64,000 nucleotides of DNA from Luteibacter sp. dw_328 (GTDB lineage Bacteria; Pseudomonadota; Gammaproteobacteria; Xanthomonadales; Rhodanobacteraceae), in NCBI RefSeq assembly GCF_018449605.1, contig NZ_JAAVUW010000006.1:248001-312000 (forward strand). The letters are read 5' to 3'. A program made the position numbers and the translations under genes. The notes beneath the pieces were generated by a model, which worked only from the letters and a program-made list of their open reading frames with translations, was not told the origin of the DNA and did no database searches. Every line of letters starts with the position of its first letter. Within the stretch, counting starts at the first letter, position 1. Shown in pieces: positions 16,163 through 24,555 of this stretch.

Positions 16163-17773
16163 ATGGCGCACGCAGCCACCCACGACCACGATCACCACGG
16201 AGCCCCGAAGGGCTTCTTCCAGCGATGGGTGATGTCCACGAACCACAAGGACATCGGCACGCTGTACCTGATCTTCTCGCTGACGATGTTCTTCATCGGC
16301 GGCGCTTTCGCGATGGTTATCCGCGCGGAGTTGTTCAAGCCGGGCATGCAGCTCGTGCAGCCGTATTTCTTCAATGAAATGACGACGATGCACGCCCTGG
16401 TGATGATCTTCGGCGCGATCATGCCGGCCTTCGTCGGCCTGGCGAACTGGATGGTTCCGCTGATGGTCGGCGCGCCGGACATGGCGCTGCCGCGCATGAA
16501 CAACCTGTCGTTCTGGATTCTGCCGTTCGCCTTCTTCATGCTGCTGTCCACCCTGTTCATGCCGGGCGGCGGCCCCGCCGGCGGCTGGACGATGTACCCG
16601 CCGCTGTCGCTGCAGGGCGAGTCGGTGGCTTACGTGATCTTCGCGATCCACCTGATGGGCATCAGCTCGATCATGGGCGCGATCAACATCATCGCGACCA
16701 TCCTCAACATGCGCGCGCCGGGCATGGACCTGCTGAAAATGCCGGTCTTCGTCTGGAGCTGGCTGATCACGGCGTTCCTGCTGATCGCGGTGATGCCGGT
16801 GCTTGCCGGCGCAGTCACCATGTTGCTGACCGACAAGTACTTCCACACCAACTTCTTCAACGCCGCCGGCGGCGGTGACCCGGTCCTGTTCCAGCACATC
16901 TTCTGGTTCTTCGGGCACCCCGAGGTCTACATCATGATCCTGCCGGCCTTCGGGATCATCTCGGAAATCATCCCGACCTTCGCCCGCAAGCCGATCTTCG
17001 GCTACCGCGCGATGGTGTTCGCGATCGCTTCCATCGCCTTCCTGTCGTTCATCGTCTGGGCGCACCACATGTTTGCCGTGGGCCTGCCGATGGGCGCGGA
17101 GATCTTCTTCATGTACGCGACGATGCTGATCGCGGTGCCCACGGGCGTGAAGGTCTTCAACTGGGTGTCGACCATGTGGGGCGGCTCGATGACCTTCGAG
17201 ACCCCGATGCTGTTCTCGATCGCCTTCGTGATCCTGTTCACCATCGGCGGCTTCTCCGGCCTGATGCTGGCCCTGGCGCCGGCCGACTTCCAGTACCACG
17301 ACACCTACTTCGTGGTCGCGCACTTCCACTACGTGCTGGTAACCGGCGCCGCGTTCTCGATCATGGCCGCCGCGTATTACTGGATCCCGAAGTGGTCGGG
17401 CCACATGTACAGCGAAACCTGGGGCAAGATCCACTTCTGGTCCAGCGTGATCTCGGTCAACGTGCTGTTCTTCCCGCAGCACTTCCTCGGATTGGCGGGC
17501 ATGCCCCGACGCATCCCGGATTACAACGTCGCCTTTGCCAACTTCAACATGATCAGCTCCATCGGCGGCTTCTGGTTCGGCGCCTCGCAGCTGATCTTCC
17601 TCGGCGTGATCATCCACTGCGTCTTCTTCTCGAAGAAGAAAGCGGCGGACCGCTCGTGGGAAGGCGCCAAGGGCCTGGAGTGGACCGTGCCGTCGCCGGC
17701 ACCGTTCCACACCTTCGACGTGCCGCCGGTCATCCACGACGACGAGCTCGCCCACGGCAACACGGACCACTGA
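16163..17773 (+). CDS. coxA: Cytochrome c oxidase subunit I
   Basis: A 536-residue, 12-helix catalytic subunit of an aa3-type heme-copper oxidase that reduces O2 and pumps protons. The CuB ligand and cross-linked His-Tyr pair is at His252-Tyr256 (GHPEVY), the further CuB histidines are WAHHMF, and heme ligands lie in HFHYVL. The D- and K-channel features expected for A-type oxidases appear present (GHPEVYI). The N-terminus has a His-rich soluble segment before the STNHKDIGT motif typical of subunit I. It is translationally close to a tiny ORF three bases downstream. Confidence 0.97.
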   Translation: MAHAATHDHDHHGAPKGFFQRWVMSTNHKDIGTLYLIFSLTMFFIGGAFAMVIRAELFKPGMQLVQPYFFNEMTTMHALVMIFGAIMPAFVGLANWMVPLMVGAPDMALPRMNNLSFWILPFAFFMLLSTLFMPGGGPAGGWTMYPPLSLQGESVAYVIFAIHLMGISSIMGAINIIATILNMRAPGMDLLKMPVFVWSWLITAFLLIAVMPVLAGAVTMLLTDKYFHTNFFNAAGGGDPVLFQHIFWFFGHPEVYIMILPAFGIISEIIPTFARKPIFGYRAMVFAIASIAFLSFIVWAHHMFAVGLPMGAEIFFMYATMLIAVPTGVKVFNWVSTMWGGSMTFETPMLFSIAFVILFTIGGFSGLMLALAPADFQYHDTYFVVAHFHYVLVTGAAFSIMAAAYYWIPKWSGHMYSETWGKIHFWSSVISVNVLFFPQHFLGLAGMPRRIPDYNVAFANFNMISSIGGFWFGASQLIFLGVIIHCVFFSKKKAADRSWEGAKGLEWTVPSPAPFHTFDVPPVIHDDELAHGNTDH

Positions 17774-17776
17774 TCG

Positions 17777-17902
17777 ATGCAGGACATGACGGACATCGAG
17801 ATGACGGCGCGCCGCAAGCGCGCCCGCGTTACCGCACTCATCGCGGGCGGCTTCGCGGTGGCGGTGTTCCTACTCTCGATCGTGCAGATGCTGAAGGTCT
17901 GA
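17777..17902 (+). CDS. 41-residue single-pass membrane protein between coxA and coxC
   Basis: ATG 17777 begins three bases after the coxA stop. The product has a short polar N-terminus, a basic cluster (TARRKRARV) and one hydrophobic helix (TALIAGGFAVAVFLLSIVQML). It resembles in size, position and layout the cytochrome oxidase small assembly proteins annotated between coxA and ctaG in other proteobacteria. Here coxC follows directly after 35 bases and ctaG is missing. Small size makes the call rely on position, topology and the tight spacing. Confidence 0.7.
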   Translation: MQDMTDIEMTARRKRARVTALIAGGFAVAVFLLSIVQMLKV

Positions 17903-17937
17903 GCGGCTAAACCAAGCGACATCCACGGGAAACCACC

Positions 17938-18831
17938 ATGGGTCACCAGCAACAAGACGTCTATTACGTACCGAGCAAGAGCTACTGGCCCATCGTGGCG
18001 GCGGTCTCCATGTTCGTCACCGTGTACGGTGCCGCGCATTGGCTGAACTCGCAGCCCGGCGACAGCAGCGCCTTCGGCAAGCCGATGTTCTGGGTCGGCT
18101 TCGCCATGATCCTGGGCATGTTCTTCGGCTGGTTCCGTTCGGTCATCCGCGAATCGATGGCGGGAAGCTACAACGGCCAGGTGGATCGCTCGTTCCGCAT
18201 GGGCATGATGTGGTTCATCTTCTCCGAAGTGATGTTCTTCGGTGCTTTCTTCGGTGCGCTGTTCTACGCCCGCATCTTCTCTGTGCCCTGGTTGGGCGGT
18301 GAAGGCCATGGTGTCCTTACCCACCAGTTCGTCTGGCAGGGTTACGAGGCTTCGTGGGGCGCGAACGGTGGCGGTGGTCCGCAGAAGATCGGCGGCTCGT
18401 TCCAGACCATCGCGGCCTGGGGCCTGCCTTTGCTCAATACGCTGATCCTGCTGTCGTCCGGCGTGACCATCACCATCGCGCACCATGCGCTGAAGGCTGG
18501 TCACCGCAAGGCGCTGCTGATCGGTCTCGGTGCGACGGTGCTGCTCGGTTGCGGCTTCCTGTGGTTCCAGGCCCACGAGTACGCCGAAGCATACGAGCAC
18601 TTCAACCTCACGCTGGGCAGCGGCGTCTACGGCGCCACGTTCTTCATGCTCACCGGCTTCCACGGCCTGCACGTGACGCTGGGCACGATCATGCTGGCGA
18701 TCATCTGGATCCGCTGCGCCAAGGGCCATTTCACCAAGGACGACCACTTCGGTTTTGAAGCCGTCGCCTGGTACTGGCATTTCGTCGACGTGGTGTGGCT
18801 GGCGCTGTTCCTGTTTGTTTACGTGCTTTGA
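17938..18831 (+). CDS. coxC: Cytochrome c oxidase subunit III
   Basis: A 297-residue membrane subunit with seven hydrophobic segments that stabilises the oxidase core. Family hallmarks include the opening YYVPSKSYWPIVAA, the SEVMFFGAFFGALFYAR helix with its conserved Glu, and the C-terminal TGFHGLHVTLG and YWHFVDVVWLALFLFVYVL. An extended loop after helix IV (WLGGEGHGV to FQTIAAWG) is Gly-rich. A strong terminator follows, so this is probably the last gene of the first cox transcription unit. Confidence 0.95.
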   Translation: MGHQQQDVYYVPSKSYWPIVAAVSMFVTVYGAAHWLNSQPGDSSAFGKPMFWVGFAMILGMFFGWFRSVIRESMAGSYNGQVDRSFRMGMMWFIFSEVMFFGAFFGALFYARIFSVPWLGGEGHGVLTHQFVWQGYEASWGANGGGGPQKIGGSFQTIAAWGLPLLNTLILLSSGVTITIAHHALKAGHRKALLIGLGATVLLGCGFLWFQAHEYAEAYEHFNLTLGSGVYGATFFMLTGFHGLHVTLGTIMLAIIWIRCAKGHFTKDDHFGFEAVAWYWHFVDVVWLALFLFVYVL

Positions 18832-18862
18832 CCTGACGTAAGCGACAGCCGTGTGAATCGAA

Positions 18863-18890
18863 AAACCCGCCGTGAGGCGGGTTTTTTTTT
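18863..18890 (+). terminator. Rho-independent terminator after coxC
   Basis: AACCCGCC, a 4-base loop and GGCGGGTT form an 8-bp stem followed by a run of nine to ten T. It is 31 bases after the coxC stop. Confidence 0.95.
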
Positions 18891-19010
18891 GGCTGAAGCT
18901 CTTTTTGGGAGCCGCCGCCTTCCCGCCGTGTTGAGCCGCGCCCACTGACCTTGCGCCTTGCGGGTCCGGATCCTTCCAGACGCGCAATTCGCGCGATCTG
19001 AGGAGGGATC

Positions 19011-19259
19011 ATGGAACACACCATCCTGAGGGGTACGCCATTGACGCATGTGCGTCATTGGCGTACCTTCGTCGCGTGATCTTCGTCGGCAAAAGTGCCG
19101 GGGCGCGGGTGATTTACTACCACTTCGTTCCCCGCTCTCACATGGCGATGTTGCTGATATTCGCAAAGCGCGAGCGGGAAGACCTTTTCAGCAGAGCATC
19201 GGAAGGCACTCCGAAAGATCATCGAGACCTGGAAGCGACACTATGAGCAAGTTTTTTGA
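19011..19259 (+). pseudogene. Decayed RelE/HigB-type toxin remnant
   Basis: A good ribosome site (AGGAGG) precedes ATG 19011, but that frame stops after 22 codons. A second frame then reads YLRRVIFVGKSAGARVIYYH and LLIFAKREREDLF, which matches the core of RelE/HigB toxins partnered with NadS-like antitoxins (GKSGGARVIYY ... AKNERDDL). A third frame gives the expected end AEHRKALRKIIETWKRHYE, stopping at 19257-19259 and overlapping the antitoxin start by 17 bases as in intact pairs. The total span is only about 82 codons against roughly 110 for the family, so there is an internal deletion as well as at least two frameshifts. The toxin should be inactive. Confidence 0.75.
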
Positions 19260-19527
19260 AGACCTGATGGAGAGCGTCCAGGAAATGGACGAGATCCTTC
19301 GCGGCGAACGGCAGGCATCCCGTGTGTTCTGGGTCGACCCGGCAGCTATCAAGGAGCTCAGGGAAACGACCGGCCTTTCGCAATCGAAGTTCGCTCTTCT
19401 TCTTGATGTCGACGTGGGCACGCTGCGAAACTGGGAGCAGGGCAGGCGGGCGCCGACGGGTCCGGCTCGGGCGCTTCTGCGTGCCATTCGTAAAGACCCC
19501 AAGCACGTGCTTGCTGCCCTGGCCTGA
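19243..19527 (+). CDS. Antitoxin, XRE/HigA (NadS-like) helix-turn-helix protein
   Basis: A 94-residue protein. An N-terminal helix (MSKFFEDLMESVQEMDEILRGER) is the typical toxin-contacting segment of NadS-like antitoxins. The DNA-binding domain follows (LRETTGLSQSKFALLLDVDVG then TLRNWEQGRRAPTGPARALL), a clear Cro/C1-type helix-turn-helix. It begins inside the remnant toxin gene, the arrangement expected for a toxin-first pair. The reading frame is intact while the toxin is broken, so it is now an orphan that may still repress its own promoter or act on other toxins. Confidence 0.85.
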   Translation: MSKFFEDLMESVQEMDEILRGERQASRVFWVDPAAIKELRETTGLSQSKFALLLDVDVGTLRNWEQGRRAPTGPARALLRAIRKDPKHVLAALA

Positions 19528-19548
19528 CTTACCCGTGGGCAAGTGAGC

Positions 19549-19971
19549 CTATTCGCTCGTCGAGCGAGCCACCGATTCGTCGCTGCGTTCACGTGTCAGC
19601 TGCCAGATACCGACGACAACAAGAATTCCGTCCATGCCGGCGATCCACACGCCGAAGATGACGCGCTGATACATCGCAGGCGCGAGGCCCGCGTATCCGA
19701 TGAGGAACAAGGCCATGAACAGGACGCAGGCGTAGGGTCGACGGCCGCGGGTAAGGAAGGCGCCGGCGGCCATCGCGGCAGTAGCACCCCAACCGACGAG
19801 CAGGGCTGGCGATGCGTCGTGAAAGCTTTTCAGGGCAGCCGCGAAGCGGCTTGGAAAGATGCCGAACAGGCCTTCAAGGCCGGTCATGACGACGGTGACG
19901 GCCAGCCAGCCGACAGGAATCAGCGCGAGAAAAAGCGCGGTTGGTAATGGTTTGCGTGGTACTGACATCAT
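19549..19971 (-). CDS. Four-helix membrane protein, unknown function
   Basis: About 140 residues from ATG 19971 (or the next codon ATG 19968). It has four hydrophobic segments (ALFLALIPVGWLAVTVVMTG, ALLVGWGATAAMAAGAFL, ACVLFMALFLIGYAGLAPAM, VIFGVWIAGMDGILVVVGIW) and a polar C-terminal tail. Layout is that of small bacterial membrane proteins of unknown role. Convergent with the antitoxin gene. Confidence 0.65.
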   Translation of the reverse strand: MMSVPRKPLPTALFLALIPVGWLAVTVVMTGLEGLFGIFPSRFAAALKSFHDASPALLVGWGATAAMAAGAFLTRGRRPYACVLFMALFLIGYAGLAPAMYQRVIFGVWIAGMDGILVVVGIWQLTRERSDESVARSTSE

Positions 19972-20043
19972 CCCTGTTTCCCCCTTATCGCTACCCCACG
20001 GCACCAAATGCCGCACCGCGCCTTGGCCCCCCGGCCGGGCGCG

Positions 20044-20262
20044 TTAGAATTGGCCGACCCCATGGGGGTGCAGCCAGCCCATGAAGATGCCCAGCGCGAC
20101 CATGGCGATGAGCAGCAACGACAGACCAATGCGACGGGTGAGCGCCCACACCGTGCGCTTGCTCTGGCCTTTGTCGGTCATCATGAAGAACAGGGCCTGG
20201 CCAAGGTTGAAAAGCACAACCAACAGCAGGATCACCAGCGCGTACTTATAGATGGTTTCCAC
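20044..20262 (-). CDS. DUF2909 twin-transmembrane protein
   Basis: A 72-residue protein starting at GTG 20262, with GGAAGGG just upstream. It has two hydrophobic helices (KYALVILLLVVLFNLGQALFFM and ALTRRIGLSLLLIAMVALGIFM) separated by a basic loop with DKGQSKRTVWALT, matching the DUF2909 family, which is regularly found beside SURF1 in cytochrome oxidase clusters. The upstream extension of the frame is not used because it lacks a start with a ribosome site. It is divergent from SURF1. Confidence 0.82.
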   Translation of the reverse strand: METIYKYALVILLLVVLFNLGQALFFMMTDKGQSKRTVWALTRRIGLSLLLIAMVALGIFMGWLHPHGVGQF

Positions 20263-20321
20263 GTGACCCTTCCGCCTGATATCGACAATCCGAGTATAGC
20301 GGTGGCCACGGGGCGTCTGGC

Positions 20322-21053
20322 ATGACCTTCTTGCGTCGTCCGACGTGGTTCGCTGTCGCACTTACCGTGGTGGGCGTGCTGGCCTTCGTGCGCCTGGGTG
20401 TCTGGCAGCTGGATCGCGCCGACGAGAAGGACGAGCTGCTGCGGCGCTACGCCGCATCCGCCGCCGCGGCCGTGGAGGACTTCGGCATGATTGCCGACGC
20501 ACCTCCGGTGGATCGCTACCCTCGTGTGGCGTTGCATGGCCAGTTCGTGCCTGGCCACACCTACATCCTCGACGACCAGACCCATGCGGGCCAGGTCGGC
20601 ATCCATGTTTACGTGCCGTTCTCGCCGCACGGACACGTGCCGTACGTGCTGGTGGACCTCGGATTCCTGGCCAAGGAGGCCGGCGCCAACCCGCGACTGC
20701 CGCCGTTGCCCAAGGGCGAAACGACGATTCGCGGGCTGTACGTGCCGTCGCCCGGTGTCGGTGTTCGCCTGGGCGGCGATCGCCTGCCGGAACAGCACGG
20801 TGCGGAAAAATCGATGGTGTATGTCGACATAAAGGAGATCGGCGCCGACGTCGGCCGCGCGCTGTATCCTCGCGTGTTGCTGCTCGATGCCGATCCGGCC
20901 AGCATCTATACGCGCGACTGGACGCCTGGCTTCATGCCGCCGGCGCGGCATCGCGCCTATGCATTCCAGTGGTTCACCTTCGCGCTCGCCGCGGTGGTGA
21001 TCTTCGTCCTCCTGCATCGCCAGCGACGCCCGAAGCGGCCCGAGCAACCATGA
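20322..21053 (+). CDS. SURF1 family cytochrome oxidase assembly protein
   Basis: A 243-residue inner-membrane protein that assists heme a insertion into subunit I. Typical topology is seen: an N-terminal helix (WFAVALTVVGVLAFVRLGVWQLDRA, with the conserved G-WQL), a large periplasmic domain (VALHGQFVPGHTYILDDQ, GHVPYVLVDLGFL) and a C-terminal helix preceded by HRAYAFQWFTFALAAV. It begins the second part of the cox cluster and its stop overlaps the next start (ATGA). Confidence 0.92.
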   Translation: MTFLRRPTWFAVALTVVGVLAFVRLGVWQLDRADEKDELLRRYAASAAAAVEDFGMIADAPPVDRYPRVALHGQFVPGHTYILDDQTHAGQVGIHVYVPFSPHGHVPYVLVDLGFLAKEAGANPRLPPLPKGETTIRGLYVPSPGVGVRLGGDRLPEQHGAEKSMVYVDIKEIGADVGRALYPRVLLLDADPASIYTRDWTPGFMPPARHRAYAFQWFTFALAAVVIFVLLHRQRRPKRPEQP

Positions 21054-21616
21054 CCGATCCGAACGTCTCCACCAAGAACATCCGTAGCAGCCGCATCAAG
21101 CTGATCCTGATCATGCTGGTGTTCCTTGCGCCCATCATCGCTGCGGGGCTGCTTACGCTCAGCGGCTGGCAGCCGGAAGGGAAGGGCAACGGCCGGCCGA
21201 TCGTGCCTCAGCGCAGCGTCAACGACGTGCGTATCGACGTGGACGGCAAGCCCTGGGTGTGGCGAGACAGTGAGCCACGCCTGACCCTGATCGCCCTGCC
21301 GGGTCCCGGCTGCGCCGACCATTGCCTGCAGACCCTGGCGCTGATGCGCAACGCGCGCATCGTGCTCAACGCCAATGCGGATCGCCTGCGCCTGCTCTAT
21401 CTGGGAACGCCGCCGACCGCGCCGGGTGCCGATGGCGTCATGCCTTCCTGGAAGGTGGGCGGTGATATCGCCGATGCCTTCGGAGAATTTCGTTCGACCG
21501 AGCCGGACAGTGTCTCCGCCGTGCTTATCGAGTCCAACGGCACCGCGTTGTCTTACTATCCCGCCGGTTTCGACCCGAGCGGCCTGCGCAAGGACATGCA
21601 GAAGGTGATCCGCTGA
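21050..21616 (+). CDS. Membrane-anchored CxxxC protein of the cox cluster (SCO-like)
   Basis: A 188-residue protein with one N-terminal transmembrane helix (LILIMLVFLAPIIAAGLLTL) and a periplasmic domain. A CxxxC pair occurs in GPGCADHCLQTLALMR, the position and spacing of the copper-binding cysteines of SCO proteins; later LLYLGTPP, SVSAVLIESNG and YYPAGFDPSGL are consistent with a thioredoxin-like fold. The copper-binding His of true SCO proteins is not obvious. It overlaps SURF1 (ATGA) and is fused by TGATG to ctaA, so an assembly role is likely. Function is inferred from motif and context. Confidence 0.75.
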   Translation: MTDPNVSTKNIRSSRIKLILIMLVFLAPIIAAGLLTLSGWQPEGKGNGRPIVPQRSVNDVRIDVDGKPWVWRDSEPRLTLIALPGPGCADHCLQTLALMRNARIVLNANADRLRLLYLGTPPTAPGADGVMPSWKVGGDIADAFGEFRSTEPDSVSAVLIESNGTALSYYPAGFDPSGLRKDMQKVIR

Positions 21617-22767
21617 TGCCCCCGCGTACCGTGAAAATCCTGCGCACGCTCGGGCTTCTCGCTGCACTGTTCGCCTTCTGCATCGTAATGTTCGGCGCCT
21701 TCGTCCGTCTTTCCAATGCCGGGCTTTCCTGTCCGGATTGGCCGACCTGCTACGGCAAGGCCTCGTGGCCCGGCCACGCGCAGGACATCGCGCAGGCGAA
21801 CGAAGCGTTCCCGGATCGCCCCTACGAAACGCACAAGGCCTGGCGAGAGCAGGTCCATCGTTTCCTCGCCGGTGGCCTGGGCTTCATGGTGCTGGCCATC
21901 GCGCTGATCTCGGCCTGGCGCCGACGCGTGGCGGTGGTCGCGGTACTGCTCGCCGCCGCGTTCGCGGTGGTGGGCGTCGTGATGTACATGCGCGGCGAGC
22001 ATGTCGTCTCCTCGTTCCTTTCCGCTTTCGCGATTGCCTTGCCGCTGATCGCCGCGGCAACGCTCGACCGACCGGGTGCGTGGAAGATCGGCATCGCGGC
22101 GCTGGCGGTGATCATCTTCCAGGCCATGCTCGGCATGTGGACGGTGACCCTGTTGCTGAAGCCGATCGTGGTGATGGGCCATCTGCTCGGGGGCCTTGCT
22201 ACGTTCGCCCTGCTAGCGTGGGCTGCACTGCGCTGGTGGCGCGTAGGAACGCCGGACGACCGCTTCGCCGCACTGCGTGCGCCCATCGCGATCGGCATCG
22301 TCGTGCTGGTCTGCCAGATCGCCCTGGGCGGATGGACGAGCTCGAACTACGCGGCGCTCGCCTGCGGCACGGATTTTCCGAAGTGCCTCGGTCAGTGGTG
22401 GCCGCAGACCGATTTTCCACAGGCCTTCGTACTCTGGCGTGGCATCGGCGTGAATTATGAAGGCGGCGTGCTCGATATGGCGGCACGCAGTTCAATCCAG
22501 CTCGCGCATCGCATCGGTGCGCTGGTGACGTTCTGTTACCTGGCGTGGCTCTCGCACAAGCTGGCGCGCGCCGGTCTGCGCAGGATCGGTATCGCGGTCG
22601 GCGTGGTTCTGATCGCGCAAGTCCTTCTTGGTGTCGGCAATGTCCACCTCGGACTGCCGCTGCCCGTGGCGACGGCGCACAATGGCGTGGCGGCCCTGCT
22701 TCTCTTCACCCTGCTCGCGGCCCTGGCCAGCACGCAGCGCCTGCCTGCGACGACGGAGTCCCTGTGA
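21616..22767 (+). CDS. ctaA: Heme A synthase (COX15/CtaA)
   Basis: A 383-residue multi-helix membrane enzyme that oxidises the C8 methyl of heme O to give heme A. The opening [19 protein letters not shown] is the family signature, with the conserved GLSCPDWP. Histidines expected to bind heme lie in [26 protein letters not shown] and TAHNGVAAL, four in all as in COX15 proteins. The start overlaps the stop of the previous gene, and the stop overlaps ctaB (GTGA), so the four genes from SURF1 to ctaB form one translationally coupled operon. Confidence 0.95.
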   Translation: MPPRTVKILRTLGLLAALFAFCIVMFGAFVRLSNAGLSCPDWPTCYGKASWPGHAQDIAQANEAFPDRPYETHKAWREQVHRFLAGGLGFMVLAIALISAWRRRVAVVAVLLAAAFAVVGVVMYMRGEHVVSSFLSAFAIALPLIAAATLDRPGAWKIGIAALAVIIFQAMLGMWTVTLLLKPIVVMGHLLGGLATFALLAWAALRWWRVGTPDDRFAALRAPIAIGIVVLVCQIALGGWTSSNYAALACGTDFPKCLGQWWPQTDFPQAFVLWRGIGVNYEGGVLDMAARSSIQLAHRIGALVTFCYLAWLSHKLARAGLRRIGIAVGVVLIAQVLLGVGNVHLGLPLPVATAHNGVAALLLFTLLAALASTQRLPATTESL

Positions 22768-23681
22768 GCAAGATCGCCCAATACTACGAACTGACCAAGC
22801 CGCGCGTCGTCGCGCTGCTGGTTTTCTGTGCGGTTATCGGCATGTTCCTCGCCGTCGATGCCTCCGGCCAGCGCGTGTTGCCGACCTGGCATGCGGCGGT
22901 CTTCGGTACGCTCGGCATCTGGCTGGCGTCGGCGTCCGCGGCGGCATTCAACCACCTCATCGACCAGCGCATCGACAAGCTGATGGCGCGCACCTCGCAC
23001 CGTCCCCTTGCCACGGGTCAACTCACGCCGATGCAGGTGTTCATCTTCGCGATGTCGCTCGGCATCGTGTCGATGCTGGTGCTCGTGTTCCTGGTGAACA
23101 TGCTCACCGCCGTGCTGACCTTCTTCTCGCTGATCGGCTACGCGGTGATCTACACGGCGTACCTCAAGCGTGCGACACCGCAGAACATCGTGATCGGTGG
23201 TCTCGCTGGTGCGGCGCCGCCCATGCTCGGCTGGACGGCGGTGACCGCTTCGCTGCATCCGTATGCGCTGCAGCTGTTGCTCATCATTTTCGTCTGGACG
23301 CCGCCGCACTTCTGGGCCCTGGCGATCTTCCGCGTCGATGACTACTCGCGTGCGCAGGTGCCGATGCTGCCGGTGACCCATGGCGTGGTCTACACGCGCT
23401 GGCACATCCTGTTTTATACGATCCTGCTTTGCGTGGTGACGTTGCTGCCTTTCTTCACCGGCATGAGCGGGCTCATTTACCTGTTCGGCGCGGTGATCCT
23501 CGGCGCGGGCTTCCTCTGGTACGCCATCCGCATGCTCAACCCGCCGGACGAGCTGTTTGCGATGAAAATGTTCAACTATTCCATCGTGTACCTGATGGTC
23601 TTGTTTGCCTTCCTGCTGGCGGACCACTGGCTGGTGGATCCGATGGTGCAGCCGGCGTTTAGGCTGGAGCCGGTGGTCTGA
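22764..23681 (+). CDS. ctaB: Protoheme IX farnesyltransferase (heme O synthase)
   Basis: A 305-residue UbiA-superfamily prenyltransferase that adds farnesyl to heme B. The first Asp-rich motif is [16 protein letters not shown], followed by the conserved TSHRPLATG. Later landmarks are [13 protein letters not shown] and [12 protein letters not shown], both typical of CyoE/CtaB. Start is GTG 22764 overlapping the ctaA stop. Supplies substrate for CtaA in the same operon. A REP palindrome follows 13 bases after the stop. Confidence 0.95.
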   Translation: MSKIAQYYELTKPRVVALLVFCAVIGMFLAVDASGQRVLPTWHAAVFGTLGIWLASASAAAFNHLIDQRIDKLMARTSHRPLATGQLTPMQVFIFAMSLGIVSMLVLVFLVNMLTAVLTFFSLIGYAVIYTAYLKRATPQNIVIGGLAGAAPPMLGWTAVTASLHPYALQLLLIIFVWTPPHFWALAIFRVDDYSRAQVPMLPVTHGVVYTRWHILFYTILLCVVTLLPFFTGMSGLIYLFGAVILGAGFLWYAIRMLNPPDELFAMKMFNYSIVYLMVLFAFLLADHWLVDPMVQPAFRLEPVV

Positions 23682-23694
23682 CTTCAATGCCCGT

Positions 23695-23722
23695 GTAGGA
23701 GCCGATTCATCGGCGATCCTAC
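23695..23722. repeat. REP palindrome containing the hydrolase stop codon
   Basis: GTAGGA-GCCGAT-TCATCGGC and the closing TCCTAC form a near-complete palindrome. Related copies occur at 42285-42306, 42361-42383, 58373-58396, 58431-58453 and a degenerate one at 63131-63147. The TAG of the downstream convergent hydrolase lies inside this copy. Confidence 0.85.
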
Positions 23723-24555
23723 AGCGCGCTGCGCAACCACTCGGCCACAGCCCCCGGATGCTCCAGGTGCAAATGATGCCCCCCGTCCATCCGCGTGACG
23801 GTGATGTCATCCACGCAATCGATCCGTACCTGCAACGCCTCCGGTTCCAGATACGGCGGATGCGGTCGCGCCAGTAACAGCGACGTCGGCGCCGCAAGGC
23901 CGAGCAACAGCGACATCACCTGCGTCTCGGCGAGGCGGATGGCCGTCGGCTTCGACAGGCGCGGATCGCTGCGCCAGCTGTAGCCACCCTCTACCTCCCG
24001 TAATCCGCGTTCGACGATATGCCGGGCCAGCGAGCTGTCCAGCCCACTGGCCAGCGCCCGCGCCCGGGCTGCATCGTCGATAGACGGGAATACGCGCAGC
24101 GGACGGCTGCCCTCGTCCTTGATGGCCAATGCGTCGCGAAAGCGCTCGAGCGTGCGGGATCCGTCGTCACCGAGAGGGCCAAGGCCTTCGATCAGCGCCA
24201 GGGCGCGAATGCGCTCCGGCGCGGCGATCGCGACCATGGTCGCCACGCCCGCACCGAGCGAATGGCCGAGCAGATGAAACCGGGGCAGGGCGAGCGAATC
24301 GACCGCTGCCAGCACCGCCCGGGTGTAGTCGACGTGCTGATAAATCGTGCCTTCCGGCAGATGGTCGGAATGACCGTGGCCTGGCAGGTCCAGGGCGATG
24401 ACATGGAAGCGCTCAGCCAACAACGGCGCCAGCAGGGCAAAGCTCGCGGCGTTATCAAGCCACCCATGGAGGAGCACGAGCGGCGGCGCATCCGGCTCAC
24501 CCCAGGTCAGCCCGGAAAGCTCCAGCCCGGAGATGGAAGTCCGCAACTCACGCAT
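23719..24555 (-). CDS. Alpha/beta hydrolase
   Basis: A 278-residue alpha/beta-hydrolase fold enzyme. The oxyanion region LVLLHGWLDNAASF, the nucleophile elbow GHSLG (Ser99), the strand FHVIALDLPGHGHSD and the C-terminal GGHHLHLEHP (catalytic His) are all present. The acid residue is probably in the DCVDDITV region. Substrate unknown; homologues are annotated as generic esterases. The frame runs upstream into hemH, but ATG 24555 gives the normal N-terminus. It overlaps hemH by eight bases and is probably co-transcribed. Its stop codon is in a REP element. Confidence 0.88.
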   Translation of the reverse strand: MRELRTSISGLELSGLTWGEPDAPPLVLLHGWLDNAASFALLAPLLAERFHVIALDLPGHGHSDHLPEGTIYQHVDYTRAVLAAVDSLALPRFHLLGHSLGAGVATMVAIAAPERIRALALIEGLGPLGDDGSRTLERFRDALAIKDEGSRPLRVFPSIDDAARARALASGLDSSLARHIVERGLREVEGGYSWRSDPRLSKPTAIRLAETQVMSLLLGLAAPTSLLLARPHPPYLEPEALQVRIDCVDDITVTRMDGGHHLHLEHPGAVAEWLRSAL

